The translations under genes and the position numbers were made by a program. The notes below the pieces were generated by a model that did not search any database, had not been told where the DNA came from, and saw nothing but the letters and a program-made list of their open reading frames with translations. Shown in pieces: positions 7,834 through 16,387 of a DNA stretch of 51,370 nt (the first letter of the stretch is position 1; each line of letters opens with the position of its first letter). The DNA is from JBBKWJ01 sp037968895. Its GTDB lineage: Bacteria; Actinomycetota; Acidimicrobiia; Acidimicrobiales; SZUA-35. The stretch is from contig JBBKWJ010000069.1 of the NCBI GenBank assembly GCA_037968895.1, positions 1 to 51,370 on the forward strand, in the 5' to 3' direction.

Positions 7834-9243
7834 CTAGAACTGGAAGTAGATAAAAGGTGCGACGCCGGCCGGGCCAAGGCTAATGACAAGCCACAACCAA
7901 GCGCCGGCAAGAACGCCTTGAGCTGCGGGAGCCAGCGCACTGAGCTTGTCCCTGAGCACAACCCCGAGCGTCTCGGGAAGTAGCTGAGCGACGAGGGCGG
8001 CGACAATCAATGCAAGTGCAGTGGTGTTGACTGGGCCACCGAAGGGAGCGGCAAGCAGCGAGCGGAGGAAGTCAGTCGCCTTGCCAAACGACTCGGCCCG
8101 GAACAATACCCAGGCCACAGCAACCAGGTGAAACGTCGCGAACCATGAGATCGCGGCCGGAATCTGGCGACCACGCAGCAATGGGCGCGCAAAACGCTCG
8201 ACGACCAGGGCGAAGCCGTGCAGAAGACCCCACACCACCATGGTCCACGACGCCCCGTGCCACAGTCCGCCCAGGCCCATCGTGATGAGTAAATTCCGGG
8301 CAGTGAAGAGCTGTCCGCCCCTGCTCCCGCCGATTGGGATGAACAGATAATCGCGAAGCCATGTCGAGAGCGTGATGTGCCAGCGGCGCCAGAAGTCTTG
8401 CACTGACCGAGCAGCGTATGGCCGATTGAAGTTCTCCGGAAAGTTGAAGCCGAGCAATAGTGCAATACCGATCGCGATGTCGGTGTAGCCCGAGAAGTCA
8501 GCGTAGATCTGTATCGCATAGCCGTAGAAGCCGAGCAGTAGCTCCTCGCGGCTCGAGGCTGTTGGTGCACCGAACGCCGGGTCGACAACCGCCGAGCCGA
8601 GGTAGCTCGCGACCACGACCTTCTTGAATAGTCCCCGTCCAATGAGCCAAAGCGCCGACGACAGGTCGACACCTTCGAGGCGACGACGCGAGGCGAGCTG
8701 TGGGAGGAATTCCTTGGCCCTCACGATTGGTCCCGCTACCAGCTGGGGAAAGAACACGAGGTAGAACGAGAAATCGAGCAGCGAGGCCGGCTTGAGATCT
8801 CGCCTCGAGACATCGATGAGGTAGCTCAACGCCTGGAATGTGAAGAATGAGATGCCAACTGGCAGGGCGACTGCGAGCAGAGGCAGGTTGATTGCGCCGT
8901 TGGTTGAGTTAAACGTTGAGACGACGAAGAAGTCGTAGTATTTGAAAACGCCGAGCAGTGCGAGGTTGAGCACCACACCAAGAGCGGTGAGACGGCGCCG
9001 CCGCGACCCGCGAGCTTGGGACAATGCGTCGGCTAGCAGCCAGTTGAACGCGGTCGACAACGCAATGAGGGCGCAAAAACGCCAGTTCCACCATCCGTAG
9101 AACACGTATGATGCGGCGATCATGAACAGCTTCCACGCGTCGGTCCGAGACCGAAGCAGGAGATGTACGCCATACACGATGACGAAGAAGACAGCGAAGG
9201 TGAAGGTCGGGAACAGCATGAGGATTACAGCCGCGACGCGCAT
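7834..9243 (-). CDS. MBOAT-family membrane O-acyltransferase
   Basis: Polytopic membrane-bound O-acyltransferase of 469 residues, about ten hydrophobic segments. It shows the AlgI/DltB-like core: FGYTDIAIG-type segment (YADFSGYTDIAIGIALLLG), FNRPYAARSVQDFWRRWHI, STWLRDYLFIPIGG and GLWHGASWTMVVWG, whose histidine is the conserved catalytic residue of the family. It would move an acyl group across the membrane for transfer to an extracellular polysaccharide by the downstream SGNH partner. The ATG at 9243 is the first start; a second ATG at 9219 is possible. Which glycan is modified cannot be read from the sequence. Confidence 0.88.
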   Translation of the reverse strand: MRVAAVILMLFPTFTFAVFFVIVYGVHLLLRSRTDAWKLFMIAASYVFYGWWNWRFCALIALSTAFNWLLADALSQARGSRRRRLTALGVVLNLALLGVFKYYDFFVVSTFNSTNGAINLPLLAVALPVGISFFTFQALSYLIDVSRRDLKPASLLDFSFYLVFFPQLVAGPIVRAKEFLPQLASRRRLEGVDLSSALWLIGRGLFKKVVVASYLGSAVVDPAFGAPTASSREELLLGFYGYAIQIYADFSGYTDIAIGIALLLGFNFPENFNRPYAARSVQDFWRRWHITLSTWLRDYLFIPIGGSRGGQLFTARNLLITMGLGGLWHGASWTMVVWGLLHGFALVVERFARPLLRGRQIPAAISWFATFHLVAVAWVLFRAESFGKATDFLRSLLAAPFGGPVNTTALALIVAALVAQLLPETLGVVLRDKLSALAPAAQGVLAGAWLWLVISLGPAGVAPFIYFQF

Positions 9244-9273
9244 CGCTCCGGGGCAAGGCGCATACTAGACAGC

Positions 9274-10206
9274 GTGCTCCGTCTCACATCGTCGTCGTCC
9301 AACATCCAACCAGATGCCGTTTCGCCATCGCCGGTCTTCGAAGGTGCTCTCTTTGACACCATCAACCGATCCGGTGTCGGGTTCTCGGTCAATCGAGATG
9401 TCATTCGGGCGTCTGGCGCCGACGCGGCGACGTATTTACAGGGTCAAATGAGCCAAGATGTACAGTCGATGGCTGACGGTTCATCTGCTTGGTCGTTGCT
9501 CCTGCAGCCCCAAGGCAAGCTCACTGCGATGTTGCACGTCACTCGGCTCTCGGCCAACGAGTTTGTCCTTACGGCCGATGCAGGCGCAGGAGCCGAGGCG
9601 CTTTCTCGGCTTCAGCGGTTCAAGCTCCGCCTCGACTGCGAACTCACGCTCACGACCGAGCCTGTCATCTCTGTGAGAGGGGCCGTCGATGTGCCAGCCG
9701 ATTTGCCAGAAAAAGTCGTTGTTGCCGAGTTTGCGTGGCAGGGCGTTACCGGTTTTGATCTTGTCGGCAGCGCCGCCACGATGCCCGAAGGTGTCGTGAC
9801 ACTTACCGCTGAGCAGGCCGAACTGTTGCGTGTCTCGATAGGTCTGCCAAAGATGGGCGCTGAGCTCACCGAGGCAACGATTCCGGCCGAAGCAGGCATC
9901 GTGCCGATGTCGGCCTCGTTCACCAAGGGCTGCTATACCGGCCAAGAGCTCGTCGCCCGTATCGATTCTCGGGCCAACAATACGCCGAGGCGTCTGGCGC
10001 GGCTGACCCTCGACGCCGGAATGCAGGTTGCAGCAAACGACGAGCTCACGCTCGACGGCGTGGTCGTCGGCCGGTTGACCTCAGTTGCATCCGAAGAAGG
10101 CAGAGCCACACTCGCCCTCGGATATCTGACCCGAAAAGCGGGCGACGCCACCGAGTTCGAGGTGGCCGAAAACACCGGTTCAGTTCGTTTGGCCGCAATC
10201 GTCTGA
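9274..10206 (+). CDS. ygfZ: YgfZ/IBA57-type folate-binding iron-sulphur assembly factor
   Basis: GcvT-like folate-binding protein, 310 residues, implicated in maturation or repair of certain Fe-S enzymes. The diagnostic motif KGCYTGQELVARID is present, with its conserved cysteine. The N-terminal GADAATYLQGQMSQDV and LLLQPQGKLTAML segments also match the family. I chose the GTG at 9274; the longer open frame overlaps the divergent acyltransferase gene. A CATACT hexamer (9261-9266) lies 7 nt upstream, a weak -10 candidate. The next gene starts 14 nt after its stop. Confidence 0.9.
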   Translation: MLRLTSSSSNIQPDAVSPSPVFEGALFDTINRSGVGFSVNRDVIRASGADAATYLQGQMSQDVQSMADGSSAWSLLLQPQGKLTAMLHVTRLSANEFVLTADAGAGAEALSRLQRFKLRLDCELTLTTEPVISVRGAVDVPADLPEKVVVAEFAWQGVTGFDLVGSAATMPEGVVTLTAEQAELLRVSIGLPKMGAELTEATIPAEAGIVPMSASFTKGCYTGQELVARIDSRANNTPRRLARLTLDAGMQVAANDELTLDGVVVGRLTSVASEEGRATLALGYLTRKAGDATEFEVAENTGSVRLAAIV

Positions 10207-10220
10207 GCTAAGTTCCGTCG

Positions 10221-10532
10221 ATGACAAAGATCTCACTCATCGCAAAGCTCCCAGTTGCCGAAGGCAAGATTGACGACATGAGGGTTGCGCTCGCTGCACT
10301 GATCGAGGCTGCGGCCGAAGAGCCAGGTCTTGAGGTGTACAGCGCCCATCAGGACGACAAGAACCCAAACGACTTCTACTTCTTCGAGCTCTACACCGAC
10401 GCCGCAGCATTCGAAGTGCACGGCAAGGGCGACGCGATGAAGGCGGCCATGGGTGGTGTCGGCGGTTGCCTCGCCGGCCGACCAGAGATCACAATGCTCT
10501 CGCCGGTAGTGGCCAAAGGACTTGATCTCTAG
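10221..10532 (+). CDS. ABM-domain protein (putative quinol-type monooxygenase)
   Basis: A 103-residue dimeric ferredoxin-like (antibiotic biosynthesis monooxygenase, YgiN-type) domain. The pattern is typical: an N-terminal strand ISLIAKLPVAEGK, helix with LAALIEAAAEEPG, strand LEVYSAHQDDKNPNDFYFFELY, then AAFEVHGKG. Members include quinol monooxygenases and haem-degrading enzymes, but many are uncharacterised and no substrate can be inferred. TAAGTT (10209-10214) lies 6 nt before the ATG. It sits between ygfZ and trpC on the same strand. Confidence 0.75.
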   Translation: MTKISLIAKLPVAEGKIDDMRVALAALIEAAAEEPGLEVYSAHQDDKNPNDFYFFELYTDAAAFEVHGKGDAMKAAMGGVGGCLAGRPEITMLSPVVAKGLDL

Positions 10533-10568
10533 AGTAAGCACCTTGCAACATTTGCGTAAGGAAATGCT

Positions 10569-11345
10569 CTGACGACCTATCTTGATCAGATTCTTGAATC
10601 ACATCGACTCGCGGCTGCCGCCGACGAACGGCTGCTAAGCGCGCTTGTCGACCAGGTAGGAGAGCTTGAGCCGACGCGTGGGTTTCGTCAGGCCCTTTCT
10701 GACTGTGTCGGACTTGGCGTAATCAGCGAGATTAAGCGTCGCTCACCGTCAAAGGGCGACCTCAATCCTGGTATCGAACCAGGGGCATGGGCCGCGTCGT
10801 ACGAAGCGGGAGGGGCGACCTGCCTCAGTGTGCTCACCGACGTTGAGTATTTCGGTGGGTCAGCAGAAGACCTCGCCATTGCGAGAGCCGCCGTGTCGTT
10901 GCCGGTGCTGCGCAAAGATTTCACGGTCAGTGCGAACGACGTTGTCGACGCCCGTCTCATGGGGGCCGACTGCGTTCTGCTCATCGTGGCTGCGCTTGAC
11001 GACTTCGAGCTGCTCGATTTCCACCAACTTGCCGTCGAAATCGGGCTCGACGTATTGGTCGAGACCCACGACGAGTATGAGGTTGACCGGGCCTTATCGG
11101 TCGGAGCAACTCTCATCGGGGTAAATCAACGCGACCTTGTCACGTTCGAAGTCGACACTGAGCGTGCGGTTCGCGTCGGTGCCGTGTTGCCAGACACCGT
11201 GATTCGAGTCGCCGAGTCAGGCGTGACGGGTCCGGCCGATGCTGGTGTCTTGCACACAGCCGGATACGACGCGGTGCTCGTTGGCGAGACCCTCGTTCGG
11301 TCTGACGACCCGGCCGAGGCAGTTCGCCAGCTTCGAGCCAGCTAA
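10569..11345 (+). CDS. trpC: Indole-3-glycerol-phosphate synthase with CTG start
   Basis: TIM-barrel enzyme of about 258 residues closing the indole ring. The conserved N-terminal blocks TTYLDQILESHR and GVISEIKRRSPSKG lie upstream of the first ATG/GTG/TTG in frame (GTG 10830), and an in-frame TAA at 10557-10559 bounds the frame. The only plausible initiator is CTG at 10569, which has AAGGA at 10558-10562 with 6-nt spacing and gives the usual N-terminus. Catalytic residues are visible in SEIKRRSPS, LRKDFTV, DCVLLIVAAL, LVETHDEYE, GVNQRDL and AESGVTG. An indel artefact cannot be excluded: an out-of-frame ATG lies at 10564. Confidence 0.88.
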   Translation: MTTYLDQILESHRLAAAADERLLSALVDQVGELEPTRGFRQALSDCVGLGVISEIKRRSPSKGDLNPGIEPGAWAASYEAGGATCLSVLTDVEYFGGSAEDLAIARAAVSLPVLRKDFTVSANDVVDARLMGADCVLLIVAALDDFELLDFHQLAVEIGLDVLVETHDEYEVDRALSVGATLIGVNQRDLVTFEVDTERAVRVGAVLPDTVIRVAESGVTGPADAGVLHTAGYDAVLVGETLVRSDDPAEAVRQLRAS

Positions 11346-11388
11346 AAATGAGTGTGCCAGCTCCACAAACACGAGTAGGTTGAAGCCA

Positions 11389-12066
11389 GTGTTTGTCAAG
11401 ATCTGTGGCATTACAAGCGAAGAAGATGCGTTGCTGTGCGCCGGACTCGGTGCCGATGCAATCGGACTTGTCTTTGCTGCGTCTTCACGTCGAGTGAGTT
11501 CCGGTGTCGCCCGCGACATCGTCCGCCGCTTGCCGCCTGAGATTCTCACTGTCGGAGTGTTCCGAAACGAGCGCAAAGAGCGTGTCGTCGAGATGGCAAA
11601 CAAGATCGGCTGCCGAGCTGTGCAACTCCACGGCCACGAGAGCCCTGAAGACACTCGTTGGGTTGCCGCCCGTGTTCCCGCTGTCGTGCGTGCGTTCGCT
11701 GCGGGCGACCCAGCACTAAAGCGAATTGACGAATACGGCGACGTCCGAGTGCTCATCGATTCGCCTGAGCCCGGCAGTGGGAAGGCGTTCGATTGGCGGG
11801 CCCTCCGCAATGCCCGCTACACAATGCCGTTCATCCTTGCGGGTGGCCTCACTCCAGAAAATGTTGGCTCCGCAATCTCGATTCTTAACCCGGCTGGCGT
11901 CGACGTCAGCAGCGGCGTAGAGGCTCGCCCCGGTGTGAAAGACCCAGTCAAAGTGGCACATTTCATCACTGCGGCTCGGAAGCTCGTTCCCTTCGAGGAC
12001 GACCATCAAGAAACTCGCTCATCATCGGGCCACAACGGTCCATACAACTGGGAGGACGACGCCTGA
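11389..12066 (+). CDS. trpF: Phosphoribosylanthranilate isomerase
   Basis: TIM-barrel isomerase of 225 residues for the third tryptophan step. Cys6 (VKICGI) and Asp124 (VLIDSPEPG) correspond to the general base and acid known for TrpF; GLVFAASSRR, VQLHG, LAGGLTPENV and GVDVSSGVEARPGVKD complete the signature. The chosen GTG at 11389 has GTAGG 9 nt upstream; a TTG at 11380 would add three residues. A free-standing trpF is unusual for Actinobacteria that use PriA. The last ~20 residues are hydrophilic and beyond the barrel. Its stop overlaps the trpB start by one base. Confidence 0.95.
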   Translation: MFVKICGITSEEDALLCAGLGADAIGLVFAASSRRVSSGVARDIVRRLPPEILTVGVFRNERKERVVEMANKIGCRAVQLHGHESPEDTRWVAARVPAVVRAFAAGDPALKRIDEYGDVRVLIDSPEPGSGKAFDWRALRNARYTMPFILAGGLTPENVGSAISILNPAGVDVSSGVEARPGVKDPVKVAHFITAARKLVPFEDDHQETRSSSGHNGPYNWEDDA

Positions 12067-13313
12067 TGGCGCCAGATACCGATTCCACGACGCCGAGCAA
12101 CAACGCGTCGTTCATGGGAGATCCAGACGCGAGAGGCCGCTTTGGTCGCTTCGGAGGGCGCTTCGTGCCCGAGACACTCGTTCCCGCCTGCGCCGAGCTA
12201 GAAGATGCGTTCCGTGAGGCGTGGCACGACGACGAGTTCAGGGCCGAACTCAATCGCCTTCTCAACGACTATGCGGGCCGGCCGTCGATGCTGACCGAGT
12301 GTTTCAACCTCTCCGAACAACTCGGGTGCCGCGTCTTGCTCAAGCGCGAAGATCTCAATCACACCGGCAGCCACAAGATCAACAATGTGCTTGGCCAGGT
12401 GCTTCTCGCCCAGCGCATGGGCAAGACCCGTATCGTGGCCGAAACCGGTGCTGGCCAACATGGCGTTGCCACCGCAACCGCAGCCGCGCTTCTTGGGCTC
12501 GAGTGCGTGGTCTACATGGGCGAAGTCGACATGGTTCGCCAATCGCTCAACGTGTTCCGCATGCAGCTTCTAGGCACCGAGGTGCGTCCGGCACTCACTG
12601 GCAGCCGCACGCTGAAAGACGCGGTCAACGAGGCGATGCGCGACTGGGTCGCCACCGTCGAGAACACTTACTACTGCCTCGGTTCTGTGATGGGCCCCCA
12701 CCCATACCCTTGGATGGTTCGAGAATTCCACCGAGTAATTGGTGACGAGGCATACGCTCAGTGCGTCGAGCTGCTTGGCGCCGACAGTCCGACCGGCGGC
12801 GTGCCTGACGTGGTTGTTGCGTGTGTCGGTGGCGGGTCTAACGCGGCTGGCATTTTCTCCGGCTTTGCCGACACATCTGCTGAGCTGATTGGTGTCGAGC
12901 CCGCTGGGGGAGCGGCCGTATTGCGTGCCGTCCCAGGCGTTGTGCATGGCTCGCTTTCATATCTCATGCAGGATGAGTGGGGTCAGGTGCAAGAGGCCGA
13001 GTCGGTCTCGGCCGGCCTCGATTACCCAGGCATCGGCCCCGAGCACTCGCATCTTGCCGACATCGGACGGGCCCGCTACGAACCCGTGACCGATGGTGAA
13101 GTAATTGATGCATTCCAGCTTCTCGCTCGTTCAGAGGGGATCATTCCTGCGCTCGAGTCGGCTCACGGGTTGGCGTGGATCGTGCAGAAGAAGGATGAGC
13201 TGCAGGGAAAGACCGTGCTACTCAATCTGTCCGGTCGCGGCGACAAAGATGTTGCCCAGGTGCAAGCAATCCTTGACGGCGACCCCGAGGCACTGGAGAC
13301 GATGCGCTCATGA
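12066..13313 (+). CDS. trpB: Tryptophan synthase beta chain
   Basis: PLP enzyme joining indole and serine; 415 residues, standard TrpB1 type. The Schiff-base lysine is Lys104 in HTGSHKINN. AETGAGQHGVATA, GPHPYPWMVREFH (alpha-subunit contact region), the phosphate loop VGGGSNAAG, GLDYPGIGPEH and the C-terminal NLSGRGDKD are all present. It is coupled to trpF upstream (TGATG) and trpA downstream (ATGA at 13310-13313), consistent with equal production of the two subunits. Confidence 0.98.
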   Translation: MAPDTDSTTPSNNASFMGDPDARGRFGRFGGRFVPETLVPACAELEDAFREAWHDDEFRAELNRLLNDYAGRPSMLTECFNLSEQLGCRVLLKREDLNHTGSHKINNVLGQVLLAQRMGKTRIVAETGAGQHGVATATAAALLGLECVVYMGEVDMVRQSLNVFRMQLLGTEVRPALTGSRTLKDAVNEAMRDWVATVENTYYCLGSVMGPHPYPWMVREFHRVIGDEAYAQCVELLGADSPTGGVPDVVVACVGGGSNAAGIFSGFADTSAELIGVEPAGGAAVLRAVPGVVHGSLSYLMQDEWGQVQEAESVSAGLDYPGIGPEHSHLADIGRARYEPVTDGEVIDAFQLLARSEGIIPALESAHGLAWIVQKKDELQGKTVLLNLSGRGDKDVAQVQAILDGDPEALETMRS

Positions 13314-14101
13314 ACACCTACTCTGGATCGCTCGAAGACAGGCTCCGAGAGCGGCGTGCCGAGGGGCGTAAGCTTCTGGTCCCGTATGTCACGGGCGGTT
13401 ACCCGGTTGACGAGTGGACTCGACTGATCGAGGGCATGGCTGCCGTCGGCGCCGACGCCATTGAAGTCGGCATGCCGTTCTCTGACCCGGTCATGGACGG
13501 TCCGACCATCCAGGAGTCATCTGCGCTCGCGCTCAAGCTTGGTGCGACGCCGGCCTCGATCCTCGCTGAGGTCGCAACGGTTGATGCTGGTATCCCGCTC
13601 GCTGTCATGACCTATTACAACATCGTCTACCACATGGGTCACAAGCGGTTCGCCACGTCGCTCAAGGAAGCGGGCATTGGCGCCGCGATCCTGCCCGATC
13701 TACCGCTTGAGGAATCTGATGAGTGGTGCGAAGAGGCGGCTGAAGCGGGCGTCGAGACCGTCATGCTCGCCGCCCCGACAGCGTCTGACGAGCGGCTTGT
13801 GCGGATCTGCGAGCGGTCGAGAGGCTTTGTCTACGGAGTTGGCCTGGTTGGCATCACGGGCGAGCGAGCCGAGCTCGCGGCCAGCGCAACCACAATGGCG
13901 ACGCGCCTCAAAAACCTCACCGACAAGCCTGTTCTCATCGGCATCGGCGTATCCAACCCGCAGCAGGCGGCTGAGGTGTGTGAAGTCGCTGATGGTGTGG
14001 TTGTCGGATCGGCCGTCATTCGTCGAATCCTCGACACTGGCACGGTCGACGCAGCGATTGACTTTGTGGCCGAGCTTCGCGCTGGCCTCGACGCAAGCTA
14101 A
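13310..14101 (+). CDS. trpA: Tryptophan synthase alpha chain
   Basis: TIM-barrel subunit, 263 residues, cleaving indole-3-glycerol phosphate. The catalytic pair are Glu52 and Asp63 in EVGMPFSDPVMDGP. LPDLPLEES, the mobile-loop region YGVGLVGITGER, and GIGVSNPQQA/GSAVI phosphate loops follow. The ATG overlaps the trpB stop. Its own stop is six bases before the HIT-like gene, which is therefore probably in the same transcript. Confidence 0.98.
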   Translation: MNTYSGSLEDRLRERRAEGRKLLVPYVTGGYPVDEWTRLIEGMAAVGADAIEVGMPFSDPVMDGPTIQESSALALKLGATPASILAEVATVDAGIPLAVMTYYNIVYHMGHKRFATSLKEAGIGAAILPDLPLEESDEWCEEAAEAGVETVMLAAPTASDERLVRICERSRGFVYGVGLVGITGERAELAASATTMATRLKNLTDKPVLIGIGVSNPQQAAEVCEVADGVVVGSAVIRRILDTGTVDAAIDFVAELRAGLDAS

Positions 14102-14107
14102 GTCCAC

Positions 14108-14473
14108 ATGATGCGGGACACAACATGTGAGTTGTGTGCTGCTGACCGCTTTACTCACTGGTACTTCGAAGACGACATCTGCTGGGTCGCTGACTGCGAA
14201 GCGTGCAGCGTTCCGATGGTGGTGTGGCGCCACCACGGCGATTCGCCAAGCGATGCTGACATTGATCACATGATGGCCCGGCTCACGGCAGCGGCTGTCC
14301 TCCGATTTGGCCACAACAATTGGCAGATTGATGGGCACATGCGGCAAGTGCCAGACCACTTTCACGCACATGCCCGAGATGAACGTTGGTTGGAACAAAG
14401 GATGCAGCGTCCGTTGTCTCGTTTCACCAGCGTCGGTGGTCCCCGTGTCGAGGCTCAGCCATTCGGCCAATAG
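14108..14473 (+). CDS. Small HIT-like protein with a CxxC pair, trp-operon tail
   Basis: A 121-residue protein not firmly recognised. It has a Cys7-x2-Cys10 pair, a second Cys pair (Cys30, Cys33), and near residue 84 the sequence DHFHAHAR, which matches the HIT catalytic pattern H-phi-H-phi-H. The arrangement of an N-terminal CxxC, a YFEDDICWVAD strand and the late triple-histidine motif is that of HIT-superfamily nucleotide hydrolases/transferases, but the middle is short for the family. It begins 6 nt after trpA and precedes a strong terminator, so it is the last gene of the trp unit. Role unknown. Confidence 0.6.
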   Translation: MMRDTTCELCAADRFTHWYFEDDICWVADCEACSVPMVVWRHHGDSPSDADIDHMMARLTAAAVLRFGHNNWQIDGHMRQVPDHFHAHARDERWLEQRMQRPLSRFTSVGGPRVEAQPFGQ

Positions 14474-14482
14474 CAAAACGAT

Positions 14483-14525
14483 AATGGCCCTGCGGTTAAA
14501 CCGCAGGGCCATTGATCTTTTCGTT
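14483..14525. terminator. Bidirectional terminator between trp operon and leuA
   Basis: Perfect inverted repeat, arms 14483-14497 and 14499-14513 (core GGCCCTGCGGTT/AACCGCAGGGCC). T-runs follow on the plus side (14518-14527) and, read on the minus strand, TTTT follows just below 14481. It separates the convergent trp and leuA units. Confidence 0.9.
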
Positions 14526-14537
14526 TTTCGAGATGCG

Positions 14538-16286
14538 CTACACGAGGTCTTTCGACCGGTTGATGCCAGAGACGATGGCCCGGAGTGACGAGGCCACGAT
14601 GTCGCTGTGGAGGCCGACGCCGTAGATTTCGTTTTCGCCGATCTTGAGCTCCATATAGCAACAGGCCCTCGCGTCGGTGCCTGCTCCAATGGCGTGTTCG
14701 TCGTAGTCGAGAACTCGCATGTCGATACCAAAGCTGGTTGCCATCGCGTTAGCGAATGCCTCTACTGAGCCACCGCCCTCACCGTCAATCGTCACCTCGG
14801 TGCCGTCAACGCGGATTACTGCGCTCAGCGTGGTGCGGTCGTGGCCACCCGCATTCTGGCTCGTAGAGAACGAGACGAGCTCATAGGGCTTGGTGACTGC
14901 GATGTAGTGGGTATTGAACTGGGCCCAGATCTCTGGTCCGGTGATCTCTTTACCCGTTGTGTCGGTGATCTGCTGGATCACACGGGTGAACTCGATCTGA
15001 AGGCGACGCGGGAGGTCGAGTTCGTATTCGTTCTTCAGCAGATAGGCGACGCCGCCCTTGCCGCTCTGTGAGTTGACCCGAATCACGTCTTCATAGCTGC
15101 GGCCAACGTCGGCCGGATCGATTGGCAGGTATGGAACCTCCCACAGCACTTGGCCGGTCTTCTCCATCGCGTCGAAGCCCTTCTTAATGGCGTCTTGGTG
15201 CGAGCCCGAGAAGGCGGTGTAGACCAGATCGCCAACGTATGGGTGGCGGGGGTGCACCGGCAGCTGATTGCAGTATTCGGCGATCCGACGGCTCTCGTTG
15301 ATGTCAGAGAAGTCAATGCCGGGGTCGACGCCTTGGCTCATGAGATTGAGGCCGAGGCTGACGAGGTCGACGTTGCCAGTGCGTTCGCCGTTGCCGAACA
15401 GTGTTCCCTCTACGCGATCGGCGCCAGCCATGACCCCGCACTCGGCCGCAGCGACGCCCGTGCCACGGTCGTTGTGTGGGTGGAGCGAAATGATGACCGA
15501 GTCGCGGTTCTTAATGTTGCGGCCGAACCACTCGATCATGTCGCCGTAGACATTGGCGGTGCTCATCTCGACCGTTGCGGGGAGATTGAGGATCAACGGA
15601 TTGTCGGGAGCTGCGTCGAGCACGTCCATCACGGCTTCGCAGATCTCTTTGGCGAAGGGAAGTTCGGTGCCGGTGAATGATTCGGGGGAGTACTCATAGC
15701 GAATGTGGGTCTCGCCCGCATGAGCTTCAAGGGACTTGCAGAGCTTTGCACCTTCGACGGCGATGTCGATGATGCCAGCTTCGTCGAGGCCAAAGACGAC
15801 ACGACGCTGCACGGTCGACGTCGAGTTGTAAAGGTGGATAATCGCCTGCTTCGCGCCCTTCACACTCTCGAATGTGCGGGTGATCAGCTCGGGTCGGGCC
15901 TGGGTGAGGACCTGGATCGTGACGTTGTCAGGAATCTTGTCTTGCTCGATGATGGCTCGGACAAAGTCGAAATCGGTGTCTGACGCCGCAGGAAAGCCGA
16001 CCTCGATCTCGGTGAAGCCGAGGGAAACGAGATGCTCAAACATCATCATCTTGCGTTCGGCGTCCATCGGTTCGATGAGGGCCTGGTTGCCGTCTCGAAG
16101 GTCGACTGAACACCAGAGGGGTGCCTCGACGATTGGTTTACTTGGCCAGGTGCGGTCGGCCAGATCGACCTGGGGAAACGGCTGATATTTCTGGATCGGC
16201 ATGACACCGGGACGGGCGTTGGCCGAGATCAGCATTGGCTTCACTCCACCGTTAGTTGACGAGGAAGCTGGCGTAGTACTTGACAT
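14538..16286 (-). CDS. leuA: 2-isopropylmalate synthase (long, mycobacterial type)
   Basis: Condenses acetyl-CoA and 2-ketoisovalerate, the first leucine step. 582 residues, matching the long LeuA group found in Mycobacterium and yeast. The catalytic TIM barrel has WCSVDLRDGNQAL and the metal site HPHNDRGTGV, with GTLFGNGERTGN. The C-terminal regulatory (leucine-binding) domain includes GGGSVEAFANA, AGTDARACCYME and GVGLHSDIVASS. ATG start with GGAGA 5-6 nt upstream. The 189-base leader contains a leucine-rich peptide and hairpin, so attenuation by leucyl-tRNA level is likely. Confidence 0.97.
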   Translation of the reverse strand: MSSTTPASSSTNGGVKPMLISANARPGVMPIQKYQPFPQVDLADRTWPSKPIVEAPLWCSVDLRDGNQALIEPMDAERKMMMFEHLVSLGFTEIEVGFPAASDTDFDFVRAIIEQDKIPDNVTIQVLTQARPELITRTFESVKGAKQAIIHLYNSTSTVQRRVVFGLDEAGIIDIAVEGAKLCKSLEAHAGETHIRYEYSPESFTGTELPFAKEICEAVMDVLDAAPDNPLILNLPATVEMSTANVYGDMIEWFGRNIKNRDSVIISLHPHNDRGTGVAAAECGVMAGADRVEGTLFGNGERTGNVDLVSLGLNLMSQGVDPGIDFSDINESRRIAEYCNQLPVHPRHPYVGDLVYTAFSGSHQDAIKKGFDAMEKTGQVLWEVPYLPIDPADVGRSYEDVIRVNSQSGKGGVAYLLKNEYELDLPRRLQIEFTRVIQQITDTTGKEITGPEIWAQFNTHYIAVTKPYELVSFSTSQNAGGHDRTTLSAVIRVDGTEVTIDGEGGGSVEAFANAMATSFGIDMRVLDYDEHAIGAGTDARACCYMELKIGENEIYGVGLHSDIVASSLRAIVSGINRSKDLV

Positions 16287-16387
16287 TTGATTCTCCGAAT
16301 TTGCGTTGGTGATGCGCTCGGTTGCGGAGGAGGCGGCGGGTGGCCTCAGCTCAGACGCTCCGTGCTGCGATCGATGCTCGACATGAC

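Noticed and set aside
7264..7983. Plus-strand frame of 239 codons rich in valine
   Set aside because: It is the antisense of the Thr/Pro linker and SGNH domain; its valine runs mirror threonine runs and it has no recognisable domain.
10830..11345. trpC starting at the GTG at 10830
   Set aside because: It would remove the essential ISEIKRRSPSKG segment encoded just upstream in the same frame.
13700..14731. Minus-strand frame of 343 codons
   Set aside because: Overlaps trpA, the HIT-like gene, the terminator and the end of leuA; no coherent domain.
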